DNA from: JBDXHU01 sp039989475
GTDB taxonomy: Bacteria > Pseudomonadota > Gammaproteobacteria > Pseudomonadales > Halieaceae
Direction: 5' to 3'
Assembly: GCA_039989475.1 (NCBI GenBank)
Contig: JBDXHU010000004.1
Location: forward strand, 62,001 to 126,000
DNA: 64,000 nt
The notes beneath the pieces are model-generated. The model did no database searches, was not told where the DNA came from, and saw only the letters and a list, made by a program, of their open reading frames with translations. The translations under genes were made by a program, and so were the position numbers. Positions 1-7,673 of this stretch are shown here, piece after piece (the first letter of the stretch is position 1; every line of letters begins with the position of its first letter).

Positions 1-113
1 ATCTTTATATCAGTATTGGCAATGTAGGTTCCTGCAACAACACCAAACGCAAAAACTGCTGAGACTATTACCCTTAACTTTGTTTTATCTGCATTCTTTT
101 GGAAATTCTTCAC
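1..113 (-). CDS. Hypothetical protein, N-terminal fragment (runs off window)
   Basis: An open frame on the minus strand starts with GTG at 113 and continues past the window edge, giving about 37 residues. A weak GGAG lies roughly 8 bases before the GTG. The visible part is a basic N-terminus (KNFQKNADKTK) followed by a hydrophobic stretch of about 18 residues (LRVIVSAVFAFGVVAGTY), which fits a signal peptide or signal anchor. It lies 95 bp downstream of the first MBL hydrolase on the same strand and could be co-transcribed with it. The stretch is AT-richer than its neighbours. The product cannot be named from this fragment, and the frame could be chance. Confidence 0.4.
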   Translation of the reverse strand, partial: MKNFQKNADKTKLRVIVSAVFAFGVVAGTYIANTDIK

Positions 114-208
114 GTTATTGCTCCGAAATGTATCTACTTTCTACGATATTGGCTGCTTTGGGTCGGTATCTGCACTGCAATCATGGATCTCTGCCCTGTC
201 TCAGTCAC

Positions 209-1504
209 TCACTTCTTCAACTGGAACTTGTAGTCCGTCCCATTTTCCTTGTTGAAGTCCGCGTAGATTTTGTCCGCCACGGCATTGAACTCTTCTGGCC
301 AACCTGCGAGTACCGAATCGGGAGTCTGATAGCGATCACCACCAGATGCCATCTTCTTCTCCACCAGCGAAGGTGGCGGATAGGCCTCACGGTTCGGCAC
401 CGCCATCCGTGTGCGCACGCCCTCCTTCGTGACGTTCCACACCATGAAGTCCTGCGCGTAGTCCACCGGGCCGTCGTAGACCTGCTCGACGGCGTTCATG
501 ACGACAGGGAGCGTGTCGGCGTCGTTCTGGAAGTGGTAGGCCACATTGTGCTTTGCCTTCGTCATCGCCATGACCTTCGCGGCGAACGTGGCGTTGGCAT
601 GGATCTTCGTCACCGCGTTCAGGGCCTCCTGGCCGGTGAAACCCCATTTCTTCGCGGCCAGGTCCACCGGCAAGAAGCACTCGCCGATGGCAAGGTCCGC
701 CCCGTTGGCGTGCTCGATCCACCACCTGTTCGGGAGTGAATCGCCCATGAACGCCAGCTTCAGGCCGTTCCATTCCAGAATGAAGCTCGCTGTCTGTTCA
801 AAGTGAATCGCCGGGATGCTCCTGATGACCACGCCGTTGTCGTCGTATATGACGCCGTTGACCTTCGACCAGTCGTACTCGGTGACCTCGATGCTCGCCG
901 ACCGCGTGTCGATGGTGCCGACCAGGGTGCCGTTCATCCAGGCCCACGTCTTCTGCATGTTGTCCATCGCAGCCTTCGTTCCCCACTCCGGGCGCGTGCC
1001 TCCGCCTCCCGGACCCCAGACCCGCAGTGGCACCGACCGGTTGTTCTGGGGGCCATACTGGTAGAACGCGGGTAGATCACCCATATGGTCCATGTGCAGG
1101 TGGGTGAGGAAGACCTTGTCGATGTAGTCCAGCGGAATACCGAGGGCATAGATCCGTTCCATGGAGCCGGTGCCCATGTCAAAGATGAACTTGTCACCGT
1201 TGCCCAACTCAATCAGGAAGCAGGCCGCGGCTTGCTTTAATCGAGGCATAGGCATGCCGCTGCCACAGGCGATTACCCTCATCTCATCGGGTTCCAAAGC
1301 TTCTGTGCCGGGGTAGTAGACGTCACGTGATGGCGCCTCTCCCGTTCGCGACCAGCCAGCTCCCTCGCGATCACCCGCAGCGTGTGCACTGTTTAAAAGC
1401 TGGGATGATTCGCCGTCGGCGCCATCGACATGCCCCCATTGATAGGCCGCTGCAAGAAACACGGCGAGGGTGGAGGCAATTAGCGTTCTCTTTATATTTT
1501 TCAT
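209..1504 (-). CDS. Exported MBL-fold metallo-hydrolase, paralogue 1 (GntH-like)
   Basis: This 431-residue metallo-beta-lactamase-fold hydrolase has an N-terminal signal peptide (about residues 5-22), so it is probably periplasmic. The metal motif HxHxDH is at H135, H137, D139 and H140. Later ligands are the D of FMGDS and the H of AYHF. A conserved DVYYPGTE and MRVIACGSGMP block precedes the fold and is shared with the paralogues at 5494-6816 and 7674-8918. An AAGGA box 9 bases before the ATG supports the start. From memory, this family resembles the one annotated as guanitoxin-biosynthesis hydrolase GntH, but no other guanitoxin gene is seen, so the substrate is unknown. A strong promoter with a TetR-like operator lies about 100 bp upstream (1606-1634). 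Confidence 0.85.
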   Translation of the reverse strand: MKNIKRTLIASTLAVFLAAAYQWGHVDGADGESSQLLNSAHAAGDREGAGWSRTGEAPSRDVYYPGTEALEPDEMRVIACGSGMPMPRLKQAAACFLIELGNGDKFIFDMGTGSMERIYALGIPLDYIDKVFLTHLHMDHMGDLPAFYQYGPQNNRSVPLRVWGPGGGGTRPEWGTKAAMDNMQKTWAWMNGTLVGTIDTRSASIEVTEYDWSKVNGVIYDDNGVVIRSIPAIHFEQTASFILEWNGLKLAFMGDSLPNRWWIEHANGADLAIGECFLPVDLAAKKWGFTGQEALNAVTKIHANATFAAKVMAMTKAKHNVAYHFQNDADTLPVVMNAVEQVYDGPVDYAQDFMVWNVTKEGVRTRMAVPNREAYPPPSLVEKKMASGGDRYQTPDSVLAGWPEEFNAVADKIYADFNKENGTDYKFQLKK

Positions 1505-1605
1505 GGATATATTCCTTTAAACCTTTGAATATGGCCGTCTAGTGTCGTTTTTTGGCGGTTAGCTTAGTGTAGTACAGACTTCAAAATGATGACGTTTGTC
1601 GCCCT

Positions 1606-1634
1606 TTTATATACGGTATCGTACAGTATTTCAA
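1606..1634 (-). promoter_or_regulatory. Promoter of MBL paralogue 1 with TetR-type operator in the spacer
   Basis: On the minus strand TTGAAA (1634-1629) and TATAAA (1611-1606) are separated by exactly 17 bp, a near-consensus sigma-70 promoter. The spacer contains an imperfect inverted repeat at 1610-1625, TATACGGTATCGTACA on the plus strand. It matches the site at 4486-4501 at 12 of 16 positions. The position between -35 and -10 is typical of repression. Assignment to one of the two local TetR proteins is inference. Confidence 0.6.
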
Positions 1635-1733
1635 TGCGCTTATTTCCTTGCCCTGATAAAGGTCGGTCGCAACCTGGACACTTTGCCAAAGCGGGGAACT
1701 CGGGCCGCTCAGCACAGGAGCTATTCACAGGAG

Positions 1734-2621
1734 CTATGCAAGGAGCAACTGGCTCCAGGGGATTTCGCGGTAGAGGAGAATCAATACAAAGGTCGCCACA
1801 TAGGCGATTCTGAGACGACGCTCATCCGCCTCAGTCTGGCTCACCGCCATGGCGATCAGCAACCACCCGAAGCCAGCCACGGTGGCAACGGCATAGGTGG
1901 AGATACAGTAAACCAGTAAAAGTACATTTCGAGCACGCGACACCAGCCACTGAGCGGGCGCCAGGAATGCGACAGCCAGAGCGGCATTGATGAACATATT
2001 CCACCAGGCAGCGGCCTGGGCAACATAAGCGAAGCGACGAGGCACTTCTGGTGCTGCCATCGCAGCCAGTAAATTTCCGTCGACATGCGCACCGACATAA
2101 TCCCGCAGAAGCTCAAGCTCCTGCCCACTTAATCCACCGACGAGTCGCGCAAAGCCCTCGAGTCGCGGGTCCATCACCATAGTCACCCGAAAAAACAGGC
2201 CACTGCCGTAATCAGCTGAACCCACAATTTTCCAGATTGAAGCCCACAGGAACACCAGGCCCAGCAGCCAGCAGGCGTTGCGAGCGAGGGCGTCGACGGG
2301 CCTATCAGCATACAAGGCCAGGCCGCAGGCAAGGCACCAATAGCTCATCAGGTAGGCATGGTTATCGGACAGGGGCCAGTCAGCGATCACCCGTGCCCCG
2401 GTCAGCAAGGCAAGCGTGAGCCAAAGTGCGGGAAGGGCCAGGACTCTCGGCCACAACAGTCCCAGCAAAGCCAGTGACAAGATACCGCCCCGCAACCACC
2501 ACGGCCCGATCGGCTGCAACAACAGGTTTGCCAGGGTGAGCCGCAGCGCCCAAACCATCGGCTCAGGGATCGCTGACGCCATTCGGCCTGCATCAGCGCG
2601 CCGCATCGACACCGTCGTCAC
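1734..2621 (-). CDS. Polytopic membrane protein (HTTM-like)
   Basis: This protein of up to 295 residues is dominated by hydrophobic helices, with roughly six to eight membrane segments between residues 20 and 285. A charged loop rich in D, E and R lies near residues 150-185. No catalytic motif is recognised. The size, and the pairing with a small one-helix partner just upstream, recall HTTM-family and vitamin-K-carboxylase-like membrane proteins, but that is only a guess. It overlaps the preceding gene by 29 bp if the GTG at 2621 is used. Internal ATG codons at 2606 and 2582 are possible starts and none has a strong ribosome-binding site. It is last in an apparent four-gene operon led by the DUF2092 lipoprotein. 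Confidence 0.65.
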   Translation of the reverse strand: MTTVSMRRADAGRMASAIPEPMVWALRLTLANLLLQPIGPWWLRGGILSLALLGLLWPRVLALPALWLTLALLTGARVIADWPLSDNHAYLMSYWCLACGLALYADRPVDALARNACWLLGLVFLWASIWKIVGSADYGSGLFFRVTMVMDPRLEGFARLVGGLSGQELELLRDYVGAHVDGNLLAAMAAPEVPRRFAYVAQAAAWWNMFINAALAVAFLAPAQWLVSRARNVLLLVYCISTYAVATVAGFGWLLIAMAVSQTEADERRLRIAYVATFVLILLYREIPWSQLLLA

Positions 2622-3027
2622 GAAAATGTCGAAGCAGTCGACCGCGGGGCGTCAGGTTCCCGGCATCATAGTCGCGCATCCATACCTGTATCTCGACAGC
2701 CACCTGCGGTGGCAATTGCAGCTCTTCGCGCAGTAGCCGGGATAGTTTGTCCAGTCGATATTCGGTGGGCAGCGTCAGGGCGCGGCGCGCTTCTTCCTCA
2801 AGCCCCGGCGGTATATCCAGCTCCCGGCGCAATGCCTGGCTGAGTTCATAGACGTGGAGATGCCGGTCCGCCGGGCTGTCGGTTGATGCAAACATCCCGA
2901 AACCGCCGCCCGACCAGGGAGAGAGATCCTGGAAGTGTGCAAGGCGCTGCTGGTTGAGTGCCACGCCAAGCAAAATGACCACGGGCAGCCACTGCACATG
3001 GCTGCGCCAGCGCGTCATTGGAGCCAT
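2593..3027 (-). CDS. Small membrane-anchored protein, partner of downstream membrane protein
   Basis: This 144-residue protein has one hydrophobic segment near residues 11-26 and then a soluble, arginine- and leucine-rich domain. A WSGGGFGMFASTD motif lies near residues 38-50. No family is recognised with certainty. The stop codon lies inside the start region of the polytopic protein 1734-2621, and the gene starts 12 bp after the end of the DUF6515-like gene, so the four genes are probably one transcript. The overlap suggests that this protein and the downstream membrane protein work together. Orientation and role in the membrane are not evident. Confidence 0.6.
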   Translation of the reverse strand: MAPMTRWRSHVQWLPVVILLGVALNQQRLAHFQDLSPWSGGGFGMFASTDSPADRHLHVYELSQALRRELDIPPGLEEEARRALTLPTEYRLDKLSRLLREELQLPPQVAVEIQVWMRDYDAGNLTPRGRLLRHFRDDGVDAAR

Positions 3028-3039
3028 GGCGAGGCCGGG

Positions 3040-3552
3040 TTAATACCCGGACGGCGCCGATACCACCACATAAACCACGCTGCCGCCCTGGTAGACCCGC
3101 TCGTAGTAAGTCCGGCCACAGCTATAGTAAGTCACACCGTTAGCGATGACGGTAGTCGTCGTGCAACTCAAGGAGCGAAATGCCGCACGGGTGATGTGCC
3201 GCGTGCGATGCCGCCGCCAACGATCCTCGTGCCACTCGCGCCGCTCGTCGCGAACGTCCTTGCGGCCCTCATGACGATTGTCCCTGGACTCCTTACGGTT
3301 GTCGTTGCGCGTATCTCTCGTCTCTCGACGGTTATCGCTGCGATTAGAGCCCCGGTCCATACGATTATCGCGGTGCCCTCCCCGCACTGAACCGCCTGAT
3401 GCGGGTCCGCTGCGCATCGCACCACCGCGTGCGCCGCCGCGCGCGCCGGGCCTTGAGTCCGCGGTATCCACACTAAGCACGGACACTGTGGCGAGCAGGG
3501 CAAAAAGGAGCACTGAAGACGTCAAGCTACGCCTGGCTTTGCGTGTATTCAT
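3040..3552 (-). CDS. Exported Arg/Asp/Asn-rich protein, DUF6515-like C-terminus
   Basis: The product has 170 residues if the ATG at 3552 is used. This start overlaps the stop of the DUF2092 lipoprotein as ATGA, which implies translational coupling; a longer reading from 3672 would lie inside that gene and is unlikely. A signal peptide covers about residues 12-32. The middle is low-complexity: a GGARGGAMRSG stretch, then about 60 residues of R, D, N, E and H in short imperfect repeats, very polar and probably disordered. The C-terminus (VTYYSCGRTYYERVY...VVVSAPSGY) resembles DUF6515-type domains found in small periplasmic proteins. No enzyme motif is visible. Confidence 0.65.
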   Translation of the reverse strand: MNTRKARRSLTSSVLLFALLATVSVLSVDTADSRPGARGGARGGAMRSGPASGGSVRGGHRDNRMDRGSNRSDNRRETRDTRNDNRKESRDNRHEGRKDVRDERREWHEDRWRRHRTRHITRAAFRSLSCTTTTVIANGVTYYSCGRTYYERVYQGGSVVYVVVSAPSGY

Positions 3553-4445
3553 TGCGCCACCCCCTCTTCCATTTGCGCGGAACTGTCGTAGGTTGCGAAT
3601 CGAATTCGCTCGGAACCCTCTGGTGGCACAAACCGGAATTCGCCGGCCTGGCTGACTGGCTGCGGGTCCCACTCAATGAACTGGGCCCAAAATTGGGGCT
3701 GTCCGGGCTCTTCGATGTAGGTGATTACTATTCGGATCGGCAGCGAGCCTTCATCCGCCACCCAGATCTGGTAGTCCACCCCCGCCTTGCGCATGGCCAC
3801 TTGCCGACCAGGACGCCCTGCAATAGTGCTGGGCCCCAGGTCCCTCGCGGCCAGCACCCCTTCGGCCAGCGAAATGCTGGGATCAGCGGCAAAAAAATCC
3901 GAGGCAGGCACCGGCATGCCCAGCTCCGTCGTGGCGAAATCGATGCTGGCGTCAATGTCCCCGGGCTGGGGAATGCTCGCGTAAGCATTTGCCTCGCGGT
4001 CGAAGGCCCAGATGTCACTGCCATCAAACACCAGTTCACCAGCCTCACCCGAGCGCTTCTGAAATCTGAAATGCGCCTTGTCTGGGCGCGAGATACTGGC
4101 TGAACGGCGACTACCGAACTCCAGTTTTTCCCCGTTCGGCTGGGTTACATCAAAGCCCGTTTCCAGGGTGACGGAAAAACCTTCAAGCGACGCCACGGCA
4201 CTGGTCATGCGCTTGAGTATGGCGGCGGCTTCCTCTTCAATGTCGCCTGCTACAGGTTCTCCGGCAGCCTGAGCGGTAGCGCCATCAACCGGGGCGGCAA
4301 CTTTCTCGCCAATTGCCGGTTCCTCCACTTCGCCCGGCAAAGTCGCATCTCCACCCGGATCGGACCCACAGGCCACAAGCGACATGCACAGAACCATCAC
4401 ACCCGTTCTACCAATTCCTGTTGCCATTCGAACTCCTCCTACCAA
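3549..4445 (-). CDS. DUF2092 family lipoprotein
   Basis: This 298-residue lipoprotein has a lipobox (LVAC-G) near residues 23-27 after a hydrophobic signal, so it is probably membrane-anchored in the envelope. The mature part carries hallmarks of DUF2092 proteins: ILKRMTSA, an RPDKAHF block, DGSDIWAFDREANAYASIPQPGDID, and DYQIWVADEGSLPIRIVITY near the C-terminus. DUF2092 folds resemble LolA/LolB-type lipoprotein carriers, so a role in binding a hydrophobic ligand is plausible but not shown. It is the first gene of a four-gene minus-strand operon and is divergent from tetR at 4589. Its promoter contains an operator-like palindrome (4486-4501). An in-frame ATG at 4427 is an alternative start. 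Confidence 0.8.
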   Translation of the reverse strand: MVGGVRMATGIGRTGVMVLCMSLVACGSDPGGDATLPGEVEEPAIGEKVAAPVDGATAQAAGEPVAGDIEEEAAAILKRMTSAVASLEGFSVTLETGFDVTQPNGEKLEFGSRRSASISRPDKAHFRFQKRSGEAGELVFDGSDIWAFDREANAYASIPQPGDIDASIDFATTELGMPVPASDFFAADPSISLAEGVLAARDLGPSTIAGRPGRQVAMRKAGVDYQIWVADEGSLPIRIVITYIEEPGQPQFWAQFIEWDPQPVSQAGEFRFVPPEGSERIRFATYDSSAQMEEGVAQ

Positions 4446-4481
4446 ACCAGGCTAATAAGCAGCGGCCAACACGCTCCCATA

Positions 4482-4510
4482 GGTATAGACGCTATCGTCT
4501 AGTATTACAA
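4482..4510 (-). promoter_or_regulatory. Promoter of the DUF2092 operon with perfect TetR-type operator
   Basis: On the minus strand TTGTAA (4510-4505) and TATACC (4487-4482) are 17 bp apart. The spacer holds the perfect inverted repeat TAGACG-CTAT-CGTCTA (4486-4501, plus-strand reading). The site is in the 143-bp gap between the divergent DUF2092 operon and the first TetR gene, where a TetR repressor normally binds. Related sites lie at 1610-1625 and 8989-9004. Confidence 0.65.
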
Positions 4511-4588
4511 TACAGTTGTGCGTTTGCGTTGCTGAACATTCGCCAGGCGCAGCTTGCGCGAGGCTGCGGCGCATCGCAGAATAGTCAA

Positions 4589-5149
4589 ATGGCAAAAAAT
4601 GCAAAGCGCGCGCGAGTCACGAAGGACCAATGGCTTACAAAAGCCCTCGATCTCTTCACAAGGGAGGGAGAGCCTGGCATTCGCATCGAACAGCTTGCAC
4701 GAGAACTGGATGTGGCAAAGGCGGGCTTCTACTGGCACTTCAAGGACCGCAACGATCTACTTAATCAGGTACTGGACTACTGGGCGCATGAATACACGGA
4801 AGTCATAACTGAAAACACGCAGCTTCTCTCGCTGGAGCCCAGGGAGCGGCTATTGGCTGCAATGCAAATGGTTTACGACCATAAGCTGGCAAGCCTGGAC
4901 CTGCACTTTCACGTGTGGGCGCTCAAGGATGCGCGAGTGGCGAAAAGGGTGCGCGCTGTCACGCGCAGGCGGCTGGATTACATTGGAAGTATTTTCCTGG
5001 AACTCGGCTTCAATGCAGAACAGGCAGCGGTTCGGGCCAGGCTATTCGTGGCCCATGAAACGAGTGAGTTACCGCTGTTTCCGCGGCAGAGTAAGGAGCG
5101 GGCGAACAAGCAGAGAAAGCTTCGCTGGAAGCTATACCTGGCGGAGTAA
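4589..5149 (+). CDS. TetR/AcrR family transcriptional regulator, paralogue 1
   Basis: A 186-residue TetR-family repressor. The N-terminal helix-turn-helix region spans about residues 10-55 (GIRIEQLARELDVAKAGFYWHFKDRNDLL, with the typical GFYWHF recognition-helix end). The C-terminal ligand domain is helical and basic at its end. The ATG at 4589 was chosen because the TetR domain begins there; a longer in-frame extension back to 4313 lies over the divergent DUF2092 gene. It is clearly paralogous to 9076-9636: the same length and shared blocks such as YWAHEYTE-ITEN. A perfect palindrome in the divergent intergenic region is the likely operator, implying control of the DUF2092 operon and of itself. 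The ligand is unknown. Confidence 0.85.
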   Translation: MAKNAKRARVTKDQWLTKALDLFTREGEPGIRIEQLARELDVAKAGFYWHFKDRNDLLNQVLDYWAHEYTEVITENTQLLSLEPRERLLAAMQMVYDHKLASLDLHFHVWALKDARVAKRVRAVTRRRLDYIGSIFLELGFNAEQAAVRARLFVAHETSELPLFPRQSKERANKQRKLRWKLYLAE

Positions 5150-5212
5150 TAGCCAGGGACCAATCTACACCATACGAACCCCCACCAGATCCGTGGCTCA
5201 CCCTTCCTCTTT

Positions 5213-5306
5213 ACCGACATCGATGACCCCGGCAGTCTTGCATCGATGTAGAGTGATGTTTCGAGGTATTATCAGGTAATGACGAGGCGGCCACCGTGGC
5301 CACATC
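5213..5306 (+). repeat. Truncated second copy of the antitoxin leader (toxin-antitoxin remnant)
   Basis: These 94 bp match 9735-9828 at 85 positions, including the CATCGATG direct repeats, the operator region, the GAGG ribosome-binding site and the GTG start with the first antitoxin codons (GTG at 5296). The coding sequence ends after four codons, right before the palindrome at 5310-5332. The operator palindrome that is perfect at 9789-9803 is degraded here. Both copies follow a TetR paralogue by 60-100 bp. The rest of the 5150-5493 gap holds the palindrome and the terminator listed separately. Confidence 0.8.
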
Positions 5307-5309
5307 AAT

Positions 5310-5332
5310 TAATTGGGGTCAGACCCCAATTA
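5310..5332. repeat. Palindromic GGGGTCAGACCCC repeat
   Basis: A 23-bp perfect palindrome around a single central base: TAATTGGGGTC, A, GACCCCAATTA. The core GGGGTCAGACCCC recurs at 22811-22823 and at the right end of the transposase-flanking array (about 47738-47750). It marks the exact point where the antitoxin copy at 5213-5306 is cut off. Confidence 0.75.
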
Positions 5333-5406
5333 CCCCGATCAACAAACTGCCGGAACTGGCAGCCAGCGCTGGCTGATACCGACCCCCACAAGCAACTGAA
5401 ACCGCA

Positions 5407-5435
5407 GCGGCGCCCCAGGGCGCCGCTTTTTCTTT
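5407..5435 (+). terminator. Rho-independent terminator, orphan
   Basis: An 8-bp GC stem (GCGGCGCC / GGCGCCGC) with a 4-base loop is followed by TTTTTCTTT. It reads on the plus strand, but no intact plus-strand gene ends here. It probably served a gene deleted between the antitoxin remnant and this point, or it now ends readthrough from tetR at 4589-5149. The MBL gene 5494-6816 converges on it. Confidence 0.7.
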
Positions 5436-5493
5436 GCAATACGGAGACTGTCTCCGTGACTCAAACTCACCTCATCAGCAATAGCGTGTGCTG

Positions 5494-6816
5494 TTATTCC
5501 TCGTCACCGGGGTACGGGAATTCCCGTCCGAGGGCCTTGCTGGCCTCTTTGTAAATCGGGCGAATGACGTCCTTCACGTCCAATCTTCCTTCGGAGATAA
5601 AATCACTGTAATTGAGGGAATCCAAACCGAGCTCTTTGGCCCGTGCTTCCTTGTCTGCCGGATTGCCAGGCAAGGATTTCCTGGCTGGAGGAGGTGCCCA
5701 CGTATGGTGATCGACGACAGCCATTCTTGTGCGAATCTCCTCTTTGGTGACGTTCCAAACCATGTAGTCCTCCGCAAGCGAAAGCGGGCCGTCATAGGTC
5801 TGGCGAATCCGGTCGTAGATCGCAGGTGTCGTGTCATAGTCCTTGAAAAAGTGATAGGCCACCGCCATCCGCGGCTTGATCCTGGACATCACCTTACCGA
5901 AGGCCTCCGGGGCAGTATGGATCTGGGTACCGACCACCAATGCCATCTCAGGAGTCCAACCTGCCTTGGCGACCAGATCGGGAACCGCGATGAAACACTC
6001 GTGAACTGCCAGATCAGCATCTCTCGCGTATTTATCAAACCATTTGTTGGGATAGCTGTCGCTGCCAAAAACGAACTTGAGGTCATTCCACTCAAGGCTG
6101 AAGCTGACGGAGCCGTCGATGGAGTGAATGGCCGGGAAGGAGCGAACGACGACGCCATTTTCCTCGAAGATAATCGCGTTCTCACCCTTGTAGTCAAACT
6201 CGTTGACTTCCATGTGATATCCGCGGAAGTCGGTCATACCGATACGGCCGGAAAGATCCCAATTTAGCATCTGCATCATGCCGTCCATCGCGTATTTCGT
6301 GCCCAGTTCGGGCACCTGACCACTGGGCCCCCAGACCCGAAGTGGAACATTCCGACCCATGAGGGCGCCGCCGATGAAGAGGTCGTGCAGCGCCCCAAAG
6401 TGATCGGTATGGAGGTGGCCGACAAAAACCTTGTCGAGGAAGTTGTAAGGAATGACAAGCGAGCTGATGCGTTCTGCCGAGCCAGAACCCATATCGAACA
6501 GGAATTTGTCACCATTACCGAGCTCCACCAGAAAGCAGGCAGCGGCTTGAGCGGCGCGCGTGGTTGGCATGCCGGTGCCGCAAGCAATAACACGCATTTC
6601 GTCTGGCTTGAGGGACTCAGTGTTGGGGTAATAAACATCGCGCTCACGCGCGTCGATTGGTGAAACAAGAAGCTCATAATCGGAGGCGGCCGCCTGTGCG
6701 GAACTTATCAAAGGCACAGCCGAAGATAATTGGTCGGAGGGCCCATCAGCCTTACCCAACCAATAGCCGAGTGTTACAAGAAACAGAGTTGCGGAGAAAA
6801 GAAAAAGCTTTTTCAT
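5494..6816 (-). CDS. Exported MBL-fold metallo-hydrolase, paralogue 2 (GntH-like)
   Basis: A 440-residue paralogue of 209-1504 and 7674-8918. The signal peptide covers about residues 3-20. The metal motif HLHTDH is at H134, H136, D138 and H139, and FGSDSYPN and VAYHFF supply the later ligand region. It shares the DVYYPNTE and MRVIACGTGMP blocks. Compared with its paralogues it has a longer C-terminal tail ending in FPYPGDEE. It lies 53 bp after the barrel gene 6870-7598, and no separate promoter is obvious, so it is likely the last gene of a transcript running from 8918. The substrate is unknown; a lactone, ester or phosphoester is possible for this fold. Confidence 0.85.
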   Translation of the reverse strand: MKKLFLFSATLFLVTLGYWLGKADGPSDQLSSAVPLISSAQAAASDYELLVSPIDARERDVYYPNTESLKPDEMRVIACGTGMPTTRAAQAAACFLVELGNGDKFLFDMGSGSAERISSLVIPYNFLDKVFVGHLHTDHFGALHDLFIGGALMGRNVPLRVWGPSGQVPELGTKYAMDGMMQMLNWDLSGRIGMTDFRGYHMEVNEFDYKGENAIIFEENGVVVRSFPAIHSIDGSVSFSLEWNDLKFVFGSDSYPNKWFDKYARDADLAVHECFIAVPDLVAKAGWTPEMALVVGTQIHTAPEAFGKVMSRIKPRMAVAYHFFKDYDTTPAIYDRIRQTYDGPLSLAEDYMVWNVTKEEIRTRMAVVDHHTWAPPPARKSLPGNPADKEARAKELGLDSLNYSDFISEGRLDVKDVIRPIYKEASKALGREFPYPGDEE

Positions 6817-6869
6817 GGGACCACCAATATGGTTAGTTGCCAGTAGTGTAAGAGAAGGTTAAACCCGCC

Positions 6870-7598
6870 TCAATATTTAAATCGCACGCCAACGCCAACA
6901 CCCCACTCATAGGGTTTGTCATCGCCAACGCCCACCAGCATATCGATATAGCTACCAAAAGCTGGAGAAAACATCTTGCCGAGTTGCATTTCTACAGTCG
7001 CGGGAATGGCCTCGTCATCTTCCCAGTCTACGGGCACCTTGGCATCCAGCTTGGCCCAGTAGTTTTTCGGTAACGACTGGATGGCAACCAGCCGAAAGGC
7101 TGTCAGGCTCACCTCGTTGCCGCTGTAGTCCACGAAGTGCTGCACGATCGGTACCAGGGTGGTATTGCCACGCACCATGGCCAGGCCGAGTAGGGGGGCG
7201 ACCACGTCGGAGCCTGAGCCGGTGCCCTTGTCTTCATCACCCAAATCCACAATCAACTCAGCGCCGACAGCGAGTTTGTATTTCCACTCCCCGAGGGAGC
7301 CCACCATTTTTTCGGGAAAGTAAATGGGCTTTAGATGCGCCGATCCCAAATCGCGCTCGCTTGAGCCGCTGACATCGGTATCCAGGTAGTGCAGTTCATA
7401 TTTGAGCTTGAGTTTGGGGGTGACCATATAGGCCCCATCCGCCGCCCAGAAGTCGTAGAGCTCCGGTCCGTCCAGGTCATAGTACTGCAGGCGCACATCG
7501 GTATTGCTGACCGCGGCGAAGGGGTTGGACGCGTTTTCGCTGTGAGCAGGGCTAGTTGTTGCGAGCAACATCACGGCAATCCACGGAGTGATTCGCAT
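6870..7598 (-). CDS. Outer-membrane beta-barrel protein
   Basis: This 242-residue protein has a cleavable signal peptide (about residues 1-20, ending AHS). The rest consists of alternating hydrophobic/polar strands typical of a small barrel, ending in aromatic FKY, consistent with BAM recognition. Strand-like segments include LKLKYELHYLDTDV, WKYKLAVGAELIVDLG and YEWGVGVGVRFKY. No enzyme motif was found. It lies between MBL paralogues 3 and 2 on the same strand, just after a hairpin terminator (7629-7656) that may attenuate rather than end the upstream transcript. The context suggests the barrel passes the substrate or product of the two exported hydrolases; this is inference. Confidence 0.7.
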   Translation of the reverse strand: MRITPWIAVMLLATTSPAHSENASNPFAAVSNTDVRLQYYDLDGPELYDFWAADGAYMVTPKLKLKYELHYLDTDVSGSSERDLGSAHLKPIYFPEKMVGSLGEWKYKLAVGAELIVDLGDEDKGTGSGSDVVAPLLGLAMVRGNTTLVPIVQHFVDYSGNEVSLTAFRLVAIQSLPKNYWAKLDAKVPVDWEDDEAIPATVEMQLGKMFSPAFGSYIDMLVGVGDDKPYEWGVGVGVRFKY

Positions 7599-7628
7599 CG
7601 TGTTCAGCTTCCTTCAGAAGTTACGAAT

Positions 7629-7656
7629 GAAAAACCCCGCTTCAGCGGGGTTTTTC
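7629..7656 (-). terminator. Rho-independent terminator between MBL paralogue 3 and the barrel gene
   Basis: The 6-bp stem CCCCGC / GCGGGG with a 4-base loop is flanked by an A-run and a T-run, so it works in either direction. It sits 17 bp after the stop of the MBL gene 7674-8918. Only about 30 bp separate it from the next start, leaving little room for a new promoter, so partial readthrough is likely. Confidence 0.8.
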
Positions 7657-7673
7657 ATGTCGCTAAAAGTGTT

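Noticed and set aside
3553..3672. N-terminal extension of the DUF6515-like protein
   Set aside because: It lies wholly inside the DUF2092 gene, and the ATGA overlap at 3549-3552 gives a better start directly before the signal peptide.
5296..5376. 26-codon frame from the truncated antitoxin start
   Set aside because: Only the first four codons are antitoxin; the rest is repeat and unrelated sequence, so it is unlikely to be a functional peptide.
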